Below are positions 1-6,425 of a stretch of 10,292 nucleotides of DNA, one piece after another. This DNA is from Phycisphaerae bacterium (lineage in GTDB: Bacteria; Planctomycetota; Phycisphaerae; Sedimentisphaerales; SG8-4). How positions within the stretch are numbered: the stretch's first letter is position 1; every line of letters starts with the position of its first letter. The stretch is from assembly GCA_030614945.1 (NCBI GenBank), contig JAUXAH010000048.1:1-10292 (forward strand). Reading direction: 5' to 3'. Both the position numbers and the translations under genes were made by a program. The notes under the pieces were generated by a model. It was not told where the DNA came from, did not search any database, and saw only the letters and a list, made by a program, of their open reading frames with translations.

Positions 1-1377
1 AACTTTCTAAAATATTCTCTTGGAGGCACTTTTGCTGCCCTTTCACCGCTGAGCCTATCCTCTGTTGCGTCAGGTGCTCCTAAAAAAAGCATCAAGAAAA
101 AAAATGTTCTTTTCATTATCGTCGAAGACCTGAAAAATATAATGGGTTGCTATGGCAATCCTCTGGTTAAGACACCTAACATTGACAGGCTTGCTCAAAG
201 AGGAGTCATATTTAACCGGGCATACTGCCAGTTCCCTGTGTGCAATCCGAGCAGGTCGTCGTTCCTGACAGGATTAAGGCCTGACACAACAAAGATACTC
301 GACAACGTGAAAAAGTTTGATGAAGCTGTTGGATACCAGTTAACTCTACCTGGGCTTTTCAAGAAAAACGGTTATAAAACAGTAAGGCTTGGAAAAGTTT
401 TCCATGGCAAAGAGAAAAATAAAGACCCGAATATCTGGTCGCAGTATTTTGATTTTGGGCCAACAAAAAAAGGAAAGCTTGGTGAAACCAGGAATATGAC
501 CAATGGGGAAGTGAAATGGTGCAGTTGGCTCGCCGCCAAAGGCGACGACAGCGATCAGCCCGATGGTATGTTGGCCGATAAAACTGCCGAACTGTTAAAG
601 GACAAGAACCGTAAAAAACCATTTTTCATTGCAGCCGGTTTCCATAAACCACACGATCCGTTCGACGCACCTAAAAAATACTTCGACATGTATCCGCTGG
701 AGAACCTCATGCCGCCGGTTGTGCCGGATAACCGCGAACCAGAATACCCTCACACATTTGGAAGCGCATGGAAACGGGCATTTGATAAATTCTCATTACA
801 GGATAAACGGGAATTTCTCCGTGCATATTACGCCTGTACCACATTCGTCGACGCTCAGATCGGTAAAATAATTGACGCGCTCGACGACGAGGACCTTTGG
901 AAAGATACCGTCGTCATGTTCATCGGCGACCATGGATATACACAAGGGGAACATGGTTGGTGGAACAAGAACGTTCTCTTTGAAGACTCAGCCAGGATAC
1001 CAATGATAGCTGTGGTTGAAGGTGAGACTCAAATAAATGTCGCTTGTAATAAAATTGTAGAGATGGTTGACATCTACCCGACTTTTGCGGACCTCTGTGA
1101 CTTGAAAGCCCCTGACAATCTTGAAGGAATAAGCTTTAGACCGTTGCTTGGCAACCCAAATCAACAATGGAAAAAAGCGGCTTTCACACAGGTCATAAGG
1201 AGTGGTATAGCCGGTAAATCAGTAAGAACCAAACGCTGGCGTTACACCGAATGGGCAGGAGGCAAGGTTGGTGTAGAACTGTATGATCACGCAAGTGATC
1301 CCGGCGAATATAGAAATCTCGCAAGAAATCCTGATTTTAAAGATATATGCAAAGAATTAAGTTGTCTCCTGAATTAA
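1..1377 (+). CDS. Sulfatase, iduronate-2-sulfatase-like (5' partial)
   Basis: The frame is open from the first base of the window, so the start codon lies upstream. The visible 458 residues begin with NFLKYSLGG and a hydrophobic stretch, which looks like the part of a Tat signal just after the twin arginines; the enzyme is probably exported. The formylglycine signature CNPSRSSFLTG has its Cys at visible residue 81, giving a Cys-type (C-x-P-S-R) sulfatase that needs maturation to formylglycine. Other family landmarks are LRPDTT, GKVFHG (Lys132, His135), FHKPH (215) and GDHGYTQGEHG (Asp310, His311), followed by a usual-looking C-terminus with YDHASDPGEYRNLA. The pattern best matches iduronate-2-sulfatase-like enzymes (SulfAtlas S1_7 style); the substrate is not determined. 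The first metal-site pair reads Val-Glu-Asp (Glu42-Asp43) where Asp-Asp is usual. Family call is very secure, substrate call is weak. Confidence 0.95.
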   Translation, partial: NFLKYSLGGTFAALSPLSLSSVASGAPKKSIKKKNVLFIIVEDLKNIMGCYGNPLVKTPNIDRLAQRGVIFNRAYCQFPVCNPSRSSFLTGLRPDTTKILDNVKKFDEAVGYQLTLPGLFKKNGYKTVRLGKVFHGKEKNKDPNIWSQYFDFGPTKKGKLGETRNMTNGEVKWCSWLAAKGDDSDQPDGMLADKTAELLKDKNRKKPFFIAAGFHKPHDPFDAPKKYFDMYPLENLMPPVVPDNREPEYPHTFGSAWKRAFDKFSLQDKREFLRAYYACTTFVDAQIGKIIDALDDEDLWKDTVVMFIGDHGYTQGEHGWWNKNVLFEDSARIPMIAVVEGETQINVACNKIVEMVDIYPTFADLCDLKAPDNLEGISFRPLLGNPNQQWKKAAFTQVIRSGIAGKSVRTKRWRYTEWAGGKVGVELYDHASDPGEYRNLARNPDFKDICKELSCLLN

Positions 1378-1381
1378 GGTG

Positions 1382-1408
1382 TTGCCTGCAGCGGCGTTTT
1401 TTTATTTT
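1382..1408 (+). terminator. Weak possible terminator after the sulfatase
   Basis: A short GCC/GGC stem with a six-base loop (1384-1395) lies 7 bases after the stop codon and runs straight into a T-rich tract (1397-1408, interrupted by one A). The stem is only 3-4 bp, so this may be a poor terminator or chance. Confidence 0.3.
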
Positions 1409-1583
1409 GAGAGGTGTACGTCTTTTTTATAACAAAACCCCCCACCCTCGCCTCCAGCTAATCTACCCGACTCACGACTTTCTCTCTCTTTTAATTTTGT
1501 CAACTTCGGCCAAGCCGAATCCACCACTACTGGCTCTGCTGAGGAGGCGCAAGTAAACCATTAGAAGCTCTTAGAATTGATAC

Positions 1584-1623
1584 GGGTGCAGGTTCCGGTC
1601 GGGGCTTGCACCCTTCTTTTTTT
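1584..1623 (+). terminator. Strong intrinsic terminator
   Basis: The stem GGGTGCAGG / CTTGCACCC (9 bp with one G-T pair) is extended by TTCC/GGGG wobble and Watson-Crick pairs around a GGTC loop, and is followed at once by TTCTTTTTTT. It sits 207 bases beyond the sulfatase stop with no gene between, so it either ends read-through from the sulfatase or ends an unrecognised RNA transcribed from 1400-1580. Confidence 0.75.
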
Positions 1624-1948
1624 ATCGGACGAGACTCTGCCGCTCTGTTGTGCTGGCTATTCGATTTCAATGATCGCTTCGGGCCAGCGAGCCCCCTGGG
1701 GGAGGCTGCCACCCTCTGACAATTCAAGTTTCTCGGCCTAATCACAAACGCTTGCTGCCAAAACCGGCGTGCGATGTTGGAATGGATATTCCTTTTCGGA
1801 CGTTGCGCACAGGTCATTAGGGATAACAGGGTAGATCGTACCCACTCAGGAGCAATTCTTCCCTGGTCGCATAGTCAGGGCCAAGCCAGTCTAACATCAA
1901 CGGCGGCAGTCTGGCAAGCGTCAGATCCGTTTTGGGCCGTTTTTTCTG

Positions 1949-1977
1949 TTGACTTTTATTTAAATTTCTGTTAAAAT
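1949..1977 (+). promoter_or_regulatory. Sigma70-type promoter with extended -10
   Basis: TTGACT (1949-1954), a 17-base spacer, and TAAAAT (1972-1977) preceded by TGT, an extended -10. The spacer is very A/T-rich and a T-run lies just upstream. This is the best promoter-like sequence in the window, yet no plus-strand protein gene follows; the next gene runs the other way. Start of transcription would be near 1984. Activity is inferred from sequence only. Confidence 0.55.
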
Positions 1978-1983
1978 ACCTAC

Positions 1984-2130
1984 CATAAACCGCCAGTAGC
2001 TTGCCCCTTTCCCTGTGGGGGGCGCCAGATATAGCGGAGAACCGCCTGTCCTGAGCACAGTCGAAGGGCACATTTTCGTATCAGCAGATACACGCAAAAT
2101 ATCATCATTTGCCAAGCAAGGCAAAGTTTT
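1984..2130 (+). ncRNA. Candidate small RNA, about 147 nt
   Basis: Bounded by the strong promoter at 1949-1977 and by a TTTGCC/GGCAAA hairpin (2108-2125) followed by GTTTT. Inside are further small hairpins: a GCCCC/GGGGC stem (2003-2023), GCGG-agaa-CCGC (2034-2045) and GTATC-agca-GATAC (2078-2091), whose flanks TTTT/AAAA may also pair. I do not recognise any named RNA family, and a dispersed repeat overlaps the middle. The terminator stem is modest with only four T. Treat as a prediction. Confidence 0.3.
2048..2068. repeat. Dispersed repeat of the CCTGAGCACAGTCGAAGGG type
   Basis: The sequence CCTGAGCACAGTCGAAGGG is, from memory, one of a short repeat type scattered through the intergenic DNA of many unrelated environmental bacteria and often mistranslated as CAQDR-like peptides. 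Only one copy is seen in this window. It explains the odd peptide start of the minus-strand frame here. Confidence 0.5.
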
Positions 2131-2228
2131 GAACATTTAAATTTATGTAATTTGGATTTGTTTAGGATTTAGTGCTTAGGATTTCGGATTTCAGACTACC
2201 AGATGCAACCTTGGGCTACGATCTATCC

Positions 2229-2277
2229 AATACGCAATACGCAATACGCAATACGCGATACGCAATACGAGATACGA
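2229..2277. repeat. Tandem repeat, 7 units of 7 bp
   Basis: Seven consecutive heptamers based on AATACGC. The first four units are identical; unit 5 is GATACGC, unit 6 AATACGA and unit 7 GATACGA. The unit is seven bases in non-coding DNA, so length change by slippage would not disturb a gene. It is not a CRISPR: there are no spacers. Confidence 0.9.
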
Positions 2278-2391
2278 ACCCAATCCCCCTGCCCCAAACC
2301 TCGTCACAGGGCTTTCTGATGGTCATAATACCCGAAAAATGAGAACGGAATATCGCCGAAAATTCAAAATTTAGAATTCAAAATTAAAAAC

Positions 2392-3423
2392 TCACTCTGG
2401 TATATCGATAATCCGGTGGTCTGACGGTTTTAGCCCTTTCTTGTGCCTGCCCATACCAATCCGATTGGGATTGTACTCGCCGACTAAATCGACCTTGCTT
2501 TTGGCCGGAATCTTATCTTCCATACCCATCGCCCAGTAGCAGGCGTTCACAAGAAGACGGCGGAATCCTTCGCTCTTCAGGTCGTCCCCGTGTCCCATCG
2601 TTGTCGTGAAAACGCGAGCAGTTTTTCCTTTTGTACCTGTATAAGTCTTGAGCCAGGCCACAGGCACCGGTTTTTTCTTCAGGTTAGGTTTATCTTTCGG
2701 ATTCATACCCACGAGCACCTGTCCCATAATCAGCGGTTTGCGGTCACCGTGTAGTGTGGTAATGCCATACACATCCGATGGCCCCCAGATGTCTTCACAC
2801 CCTTTCACTATTGCGTGCTTCTCCATACCCTTTGCCACCACTCCGCGAGTGCTTTCTCTTCCGTGGCCTCCATAATGGCCGGCCCAAGTCTCTCCTAAAA
2901 CCTGACGTCCGTACCCGCCTTTGAATTCCCTGTCTCTAAAGCTGTATTTGGCATAGGGACTGTCTTTGTGCTTTCTGTAATTGAACGCATGCGTCGCTGT
3001 TCTCAATCCCATAATCGGCTTGCCCGAGTTGGTGTAATCAATAATATGTTTCATCTGCTCATCTGGCAGCTCGCGGAAACGGAGGAACATCACCATCAGG
3101 TCCGCCGTTTTGAGGGCTTCGAGGCCGGGGATATTTTCCTGCGCCCCCGGATATATCTCGCCGGTCTCCTTGTCTAAGGAAAACAGTGCAGTACACTTGA
3201 AGCCGTGATGCACAGCCATTATTTTCGCAAGCATCGGCATCGAGTCCTCCGACCGGTATTCATCGTCGCCGATGACAAAAACGATGTGTTTACCCTTGCC
3301 CGGCCCCCTTTTGCCCTTAAACACAACCCAGGGTTCATCGGCGTTTACCTGACAGCCTAACAGCCAGCTCAGCCCCACGAACACCAACGTCCAAAGCTTA
3401 ATTGTATGTTTCATTTTGTTCAT
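2392..3423 (-). CDS. ThuA-like domain lipoprotein
   Basis: A 343-residue exported protein. The N-terminus has a basic start, a hydrophobic core and LSWLLGC, a plausible lipobox with Cys24. The body has a ThuA/class-I amidotransferase-like Rossmann pattern: HIVFVIGDDEY, then TADLMVMFLRF, then a glycine-rich segment SGKPIMGLRTATHAF, and near the end ARVFTTTMGHGDD followed by FRRLLVNACYWAMG, the usual close of ThuA-like planctomycete proteins. Catalytic function is unknown for this group; ThuA relatives are tied to sugar use. I chose ATG at 3423 because AAAGGG ends 7 bases before it; a GTG two codons earlier (3429) is possible. A good promoter lies at 3480-3508. Family confidence is high, role is not known. 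Confidence 0.88.
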   Translation of the reverse strand: MNKMKHTIKLWTLVFVGLSWLLGCQVNADEPWVVFKGKRGPGKGKHIVFVIGDDEYRSEDSMPMLAKIMAVHHGFKCTALFSLDKETGEIYPGAQENIPGLEALKTADLMVMFLRFRELPDEQMKHIIDYTNSGKPIMGLRTATHAFNYRKHKDSPYAKYSFRDREFKGGYGRQVLGETWAGHYGGHGRESTRGVVAKGMEKHAIVKGCEDIWGPSDVYGITTLHGDRKPLIMGQVLVGMNPKDKPNLKKKPVPVAWLKTYTGTKGKTARVFTTTMGHGDDLKSEGFRRLLVNACYWAMGMEDKIPAKSKVDLVGEYNPNRIGMGRHKKGLKPSDHRIIDIPE

Positions 3424-3479
3424 CTTCACACCCTTTCATTTTTAATCATCATTACATTTGATGGACAATCAGATATGTT

Positions 3480-3508
3480 AATATAACAAACCCTGCTTCA
3501 TTTTTCAA
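3480..3508 (-). promoter_or_regulatory. Promoter for the ThuA-like lipoprotein gene
   Basis: Read on the minus strand: TTGAAA (3508-3503), a 17-base spacer ending in TGT, and TATATT (3485-3480), an extended -10. It leaves a leader of roughly 50 bases before the start codon. Confidence 0.55.
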
Positions 3509-3583
3509 CCCTCTTAATAGGCAAAATTCGAGGTTTTTAGCTGTCCCGGGCTGAAATCCCCAAAAAGAAGCCAACAAATATAG

Positions 3584-3612
3584 TTGTAATTTCGAGGTAC
3601 ATCTGGTATATT
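3584..3612 (+). promoter_or_regulatory. Promoter for the LamG gene block
   Basis: TTGTAA (3584-3589), a 17-base spacer ending in TGG, and TATATT (3607-3612), again an extended -10. It points at the LamG gene 69 bases downstream and may serve the whole plus-strand block to 6872. It is back-to-back with the minus-strand promoter at 3480-3508; no operator-like palindrome was seen between them. Confidence 0.5.
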
Positions 3613-3680
3613 AACGAAATCAAATCTCAGCGGCATAGCTGGGCAGGTTTAATGGGTGATATAAGTTTAGGAGCAATATC

Positions 3681-4451
3681 ATGTGCAGGAAACTGAATTT
3701 TCCAATTCTTTTTGTTCTGGCATTAGTATTATGCCTGGCGTGGAGTACCGTTGGCCAGGCGGAGGTTCCAAAACCGATAACGCTTGACACGGACCCAAAT
3801 CTTGCTGGCTGGTGGAAGTTTGATGACACTTCCGGAAAAACTGCTGCAGATTCTTCCAGGCACGGCCGTAAGGGCACGCTCAAGGGCAGCCTGTCGTTCG
3901 ACAAAAATTCGGTCCCAGGCAGGACAGGCAAGGCACTGAAGTTCGACGGCGGTGATGACCTCGTAGAGATAACCAAATATAAGGGCGTTACCGGTACGCG
4001 ACCACGAACCGTATCGGCCTGGATAAAAACAAAGAGCACCAAAGGTGAAATCATATCCTGGGGCGCCAACGATTTCGGCCAGATGTGGACCTACGGATTC
4101 ATAAGGAGACGCATCGGCCTGACCCCCAGAGGCGGATACTACTATATTAACGACGAGGTGCACGACGACAAGTGGCATCACGTGGCCATTGTGCTGCTGG
4201 AAGCCGAGCTGCCCAACCTCCACGATGATGTCCGGCTCTACAAGGACGGCGAACTCGCAGAAATACACGACATCGGCCTTCTCGACCTTTGGCCAGTCAA
4301 CACCGGCAAGGACATCGATGTCAGAATAGGCAGACGATTCAAAGGTCTCATCGACGACATTCGTATCTATGACCGTGCACTGTCGGAGGACGAGATAAAG
4401 GCTATTTTCACGTTGAAGAGTAATCGCCCATTACCGAAATCTTCACGGTAA
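3681..4451 (+). CDS. Secreted LamG / concanavalin A-like domain protein
   Basis: A 256-residue protein with a Sec signal peptide (hydrophobic residues 8-21, probable cut after VGQA at 27). The rest is one LamG-type jelly roll: LAGWWKFDDTSG near 42-53, GKALKFDGGDDLVEI near 83-97, TVSAWIKTK, KWHHVAIV, LYKDGELAEI, and the closing GLIDDIRIYDRALSEDEIKAI near 223-243. These are the standard landmarks of planctomycete LamG proteins, which are taken to bind glycans. It has no catalytic domain and is short for this kind of protein, where LamG is often fused to other domains. AGGAG lies 7 bases before the ATG. The last codons and stop lie in a 7-bp hairpin (4430-4452). It starts a same-strand block with the AKR-like gene 96 bases on. 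Confidence 0.88.
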   Translation: MCRKLNFPILFVLALVLCLAWSTVGQAEVPKPITLDTDPNLAGWWKFDDTSGKTAADSSRHGRKGTLKGSLSFDKNSVPGRTGKALKFDGGDDLVEITKYKGVTGTRPRTVSAWIKTKSTKGEIISWGANDFGQMWTYGFIRRRIGLTPRGGYYYINDEVHDDKWHHVAIVLLEAELPNLHDDVRLYKDGELAEIHDIGLLDLWPVNTGKDIDVRIGRRFKGLIDDIRIYDRALSEDEIKAIFTLKSNRPLPKSSR

Positions 4452-4547
4452 TGCCGAAGATGTCAACCAAGATGCGGGCCTCTACCGGACAGCGGGCGAA
4501 CATAGTCACCTGGCCGACAGGGCCCGAACAATAACGAAAGGAGTTGA

Positions 4548-5567
4548 ATGATGGAGAATAAAAAAGTAACTCGGCGAGAGTTTATGCGCGATAGTGCGAT
4601 GGCTGCGGCGGGAGCAGCTTTCGGTCTGGGCGTTGCGGCCGGGCAAAACGCCAAGGCGGCCGATCGTCAGACGATCAACCCATCCAAGATTCTCAATTAC
4701 AACGAGAATATGCTCTACCGCCGGCAGGGCAAGACCAATCTGATGGTCTCAGCTGTCTGTCTGGGTGGGCATTCGCGGAGCAACGTGGAACAGCGGACCG
4801 AAATCGTCAGCCGCTGCATCGACGCAGGCATCAACTACATCGATGCATGCACAAAGGGTGAGGTGATTCGAGATGCCAAGGCTCTGAAGGGTCGCCGCGA
4901 CAAGGTATACCTGGCGCTGTCGCACTGTGGCCGAGAGACGCGCGATCCGAATTACCGGACGGCCAGGAAGCTGCTGGGAAGTCTGGACGAAGTGCTGAAA
5001 GACTCGAAACAGGAATACACGGATTTGTGGCGTATCACCTGTTATGAGCCCGGCGGCAGGCACTCATTCAATACAGCGTGCGAGATGGTTGAGGCGCTGG
5101 AGACAGCGAAAAAGCAGGGCAAGGCCCGTTTCATCGGGTTCTCGACGCACGACCGCCGGTGGATAAAGTTTATGATTGAATACTTTCCCCAAATTGACTG
5201 TGTCTGCTTTCCTTTTACCACTATGAGTAAGAGGGCCCAGACAGACAGTCTCTTCCCGGCCCTGAAGAAATGTGACGTCGGCACCTTCGGCATCAAGCCC
5301 TTTGGGGCCGCATCGCTCTTTGAAGGCAACCGTCAGGAAGACGACAAACTCGCCCGTCTGGCTATTCGGTACATCCTGGGCAGCAATACGGTAATCCCGA
5401 TTCCGGGCATGAACAGCATCCATCATGTTGATAACGTGGTCAAGGCCGTAAAAGAGCGCCGCGAACTCGACCTAAAAGAAAAGGCGCAGCTGGAAAACGC
5501 CGGCAAACAGATGTGGGCTAAATTACCGCCACACTATCAATGGCTCAAGGACTGGGAATACGTCTAA
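4548..5567 (+). CDS. Tat-exported aldo/keto reductase-like protein, degenerate active site
   Basis: A 339-residue protein beginning with TRREFMRDSAMAAAGAAFG (residues 8-26), a classic Tat signal. The (beta/alpha)8 aldo/keto reductase fold is clear: GINYIDA (Asp99), KALKGRRDKVYLALS, YTDLWRIT, GKARFIGFSTHDR, and the cofactor-binding end NTVIPIPGMNSIHHVDNV. However, of the catalytic tetrad Asp-Tyr-Lys-His only Asp99 is in place: the Tyr position falls in TKGEV, the Lys position is Ser125 and the His position is Thr164. It also lacks the C-terminal Cys cluster seen in many exported AKRs. It may be a non-reductase using the fold for sugar chemistry or binding. AAAGGAG precedes the start; a second ATG follows immediately. 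Family call secure, activity unknown. Confidence 0.9.
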   Translation: MMENKKVTRREFMRDSAMAAAGAAFGLGVAAGQNAKAADRQTINPSKILNYNENMLYRRQGKTNLMVSAVCLGGHSRSNVEQRTEIVSRCIDAGINYIDACTKGEVIRDAKALKGRRDKVYLALSHCGRETRDPNYRTARKLLGSLDEVLKDSKQEYTDLWRITCYEPGGRHSFNTACEMVEALETAKKQGKARFIGFSTHDRRWIKFMIEYFPQIDCVCFPFTTMSKRAQTDSLFPALKKCDVGTFGIKPFGAASLFEGNRQEDDKLARLAIRYILGSNTVIPIPGMNSIHHVDNVVKAVKERRELDLKEKAQLENAGKQMWAKLPPHYQWLKDWEYV

Positions 5568-5655
5568 TCGATAACGTCCGGTCAATTAAGTTTACTCGAT
5601 GAGGCACAACAGCAGCGCCTATCTCGTCGCTTAAATTCAATACAAGGTAGAATGT

Positions 5656-6243
5656 ATGAGATATTGTTTCTCGATGCTTGTTCTGGCGGCAGTGACCGTT
5701 GCCGGAACAGGCTGTGAGCCCCGCCCCTTTGGCAAAGGGCGGGGTGAGCAAATAAAGACAAAACAGAAACCGCAAACAAACACGGAGCATGCAGCGGATG
5801 ACGAGCCGCTGCTGCTTGGTGATGAACCTCCGTTACTGCTTGAGGATGGCCCAGACGTCGGCCTGCCGGCTGGACCCGTAGCTGATAACAGTCGCTGCTA
5901 CGTTTGCCATATGAACTATATGCAAGAGGATATCGCCGTTATCCACGCATGGGCCAACATTGGCTGTGCGGATTGCCACGGCGACTGTGATGCGCACATT
6001 GCCGACGAATCCTGGGCTTGGGGTGAAAACGGCACGCCGCCGGGTATTATGTATCCTCGGGCGAAGATTAATCCATTCTGTATGGGCTGTCATCCCGCCG
6101 ACAAGATCGACGCCGAGCAGCACAAACCTCTCTTCACCCCCGCCGTTTTGCTTCGCAAAAACGAAGCAGCGGGGGAGAAAAAATATTGTACCGATTGCCA
6201 CGGTAACCACCGCCTGGCCCATCGTAAATGCAAATGGAAGTAG
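5656..6243 (+). CDS. Tetraheme c-type cytochrome lipoprotein
   Basis: A 195-residue protein with four CxxCH heme c sites at residues 81-85, 104-108, 142-146 and 178-182. The N-terminus is a signal peptide ending AGTGC, giving a probable lipid-anchored Cys20, so the hemes face outside the cytoplasmic membrane. A low-complexity acidic and Pro/Leu-rich linker covers residues 40-75. The heme domain resembles small planctomycete multiheme proteins with IMYPRAKINPFCMGCH and YCTDCHGNHRL, likely electron carriers; the partner is unknown. Two palindromes lie in frame: residues 22-30 straight after the lipobox Cys, and residues 161-174 between hemes 3 and 4. Neither adds a recognisable fold. AAGG lies 8 bases before the ATG. 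Confidence 0.9.
   Translation: MRYCFSMLVLAAVTVAGTGCEPRPFGKGRGEQIKTKQKPQTNTEHAADDEPLLLGDEPPLLLEDGPDVGLPAGPVADNSRCYVCHMNYMQEDIAVIHAWANIGCADCHGDCDAHIADESWAWGENGTPPGIMYPRAKINPFCMGCHPADKIDAEQHKPLFTPAVLLRKNEAAGEKKYCTDCHGNHRLAHRKCKWK
5719..5744. repeat. GC-rich palindrome inside the cytochrome gene (copy A)
   Basis: Arms CCCCGCCCCTTTG and CAAAGGGCGGGG pair over 12 bp with one extra C and a single G at the centre. In frame it encodes PRPFGKGRG immediately after the lipobox Cys. Confidence 0.75.
6137..6175. repeat. Nested palindrome inside the cytochrome gene (copy B)
   Basis: Outer arms CCCCCGC / GCGGGGG enclose TGCTTCG / CGAAGCA. An alternative inner hairpin, GTTTTGC-TTC-GCAAAAAC, overlaps it. It encodes the in-frame insert around residues 161-174, between the third and fourth heme sites. 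Confidence 0.65.
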
Positions 6244-6248
6244 CTCGT

Positions 6249-6270
6249 CCCGCCCCTCCGAAAGGCGGGG
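6249..6270. repeat. GC-rich palindrome downstream of the cytochrome gene (copy C)
   Basis: CCCGCC and GGCGGG arms around CCTCCGAAA, 5 bases after the cytochrome stop codon. Its left side CCCGCCCCTCCG resembles the minus-strand reading of copy F. Confidence 0.6.
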
Positions 6271-6278
6271 CTCGTCTG

Positions 6279-6313
6279 TTTCACCCAGCCCCTGCGGCAG
6301 GGGCGGGGTGAAA
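6279..6313. repeat. Long 17-bp palindrome (copy D)
   Basis: Arms TTTCACCCAGCCCCTGC and GCAGGGGCGGGGTGAAA pair over 17 positions with one mismatch and a single central G. There is no T-run after it, so it is not a standard terminator, but as RNA it would be a very stable 3' hairpin for the cytochrome message. Its layout CCC-N-GCCCCT...AGGGGC-N-GGG is the same as copy F. Confidence 0.8.
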
Positions 6314-6425
6314 TAGAAGTTCAGTAAAGCAACTGAATGGCCGAAATATTAGTTTGGAAGTTACAAAGGTTTTTCGGTAGAATAAGTTGGTATGTTTTGT
6401 AAATAGATTTAACAGGAGATATGAG

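Larger units (their letters stand above)
1378..2391. other. 1 kb non-coding stretch
   Basis: No reading frame here looks like a protein. The longest minus-strand frames (about 96 and 84 codons) are rich in Arg/Pro/Ser, lack recognisable motifs, and one runs through a known type of dispersed repeat. What can be supported: a perfect 6-bp hairpin (TTCGGC/GCCGAA, 1505-1519), a strong plus-strand terminator (1584-1623), a possible degenerate GC palindrome (1690-1707), a 16-base match to the core of the I-SceI target (1818-1833), a strong promoter (1949-1977) with a possible short RNA after it, and simple repeats from 2160 to 2386. The last include TTAGGATTT twice near 2162-2184 and AATTCAAAATT twice near 2361-2385. 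The stretch therefore looks regulatory or RNA-coding plus repeat debris. Confidence 0.6.

Noticed and set aside
1818..1925. 23S rRNA fragment
   Set aside because: Only GGGATAACAGG and a weak match near 1889-1912 resemble domain V, and their spacing does not fit the rRNA.
1527..2071. 96- and 84-residue minus-strand frames in the long intergenic stretch
   Set aside because: No ribosome sites or motifs; one overlaps the strong terminator, the other begins in a dispersed repeat and runs antisense through the promoter.
2229..2277. CRISPR-like array (also considered for 7465-7496)
   Set aside because: Units are 7 and 8 bases and directly abut each other, with no spacers and no cas genes.
3620..4268. 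149- and 179-residue minus-strand frames over the LamG gene
   Set aside because: Antisense shadows; the plus strand has a signal peptide, ribosome site and a complete LamG domain.
6279..6313. Intrinsic terminator for the cytochrome gene
   Set aside because: The hairpin is very strong but is followed by TAGAAG rather than a T-run; it fits the palindrome family better.
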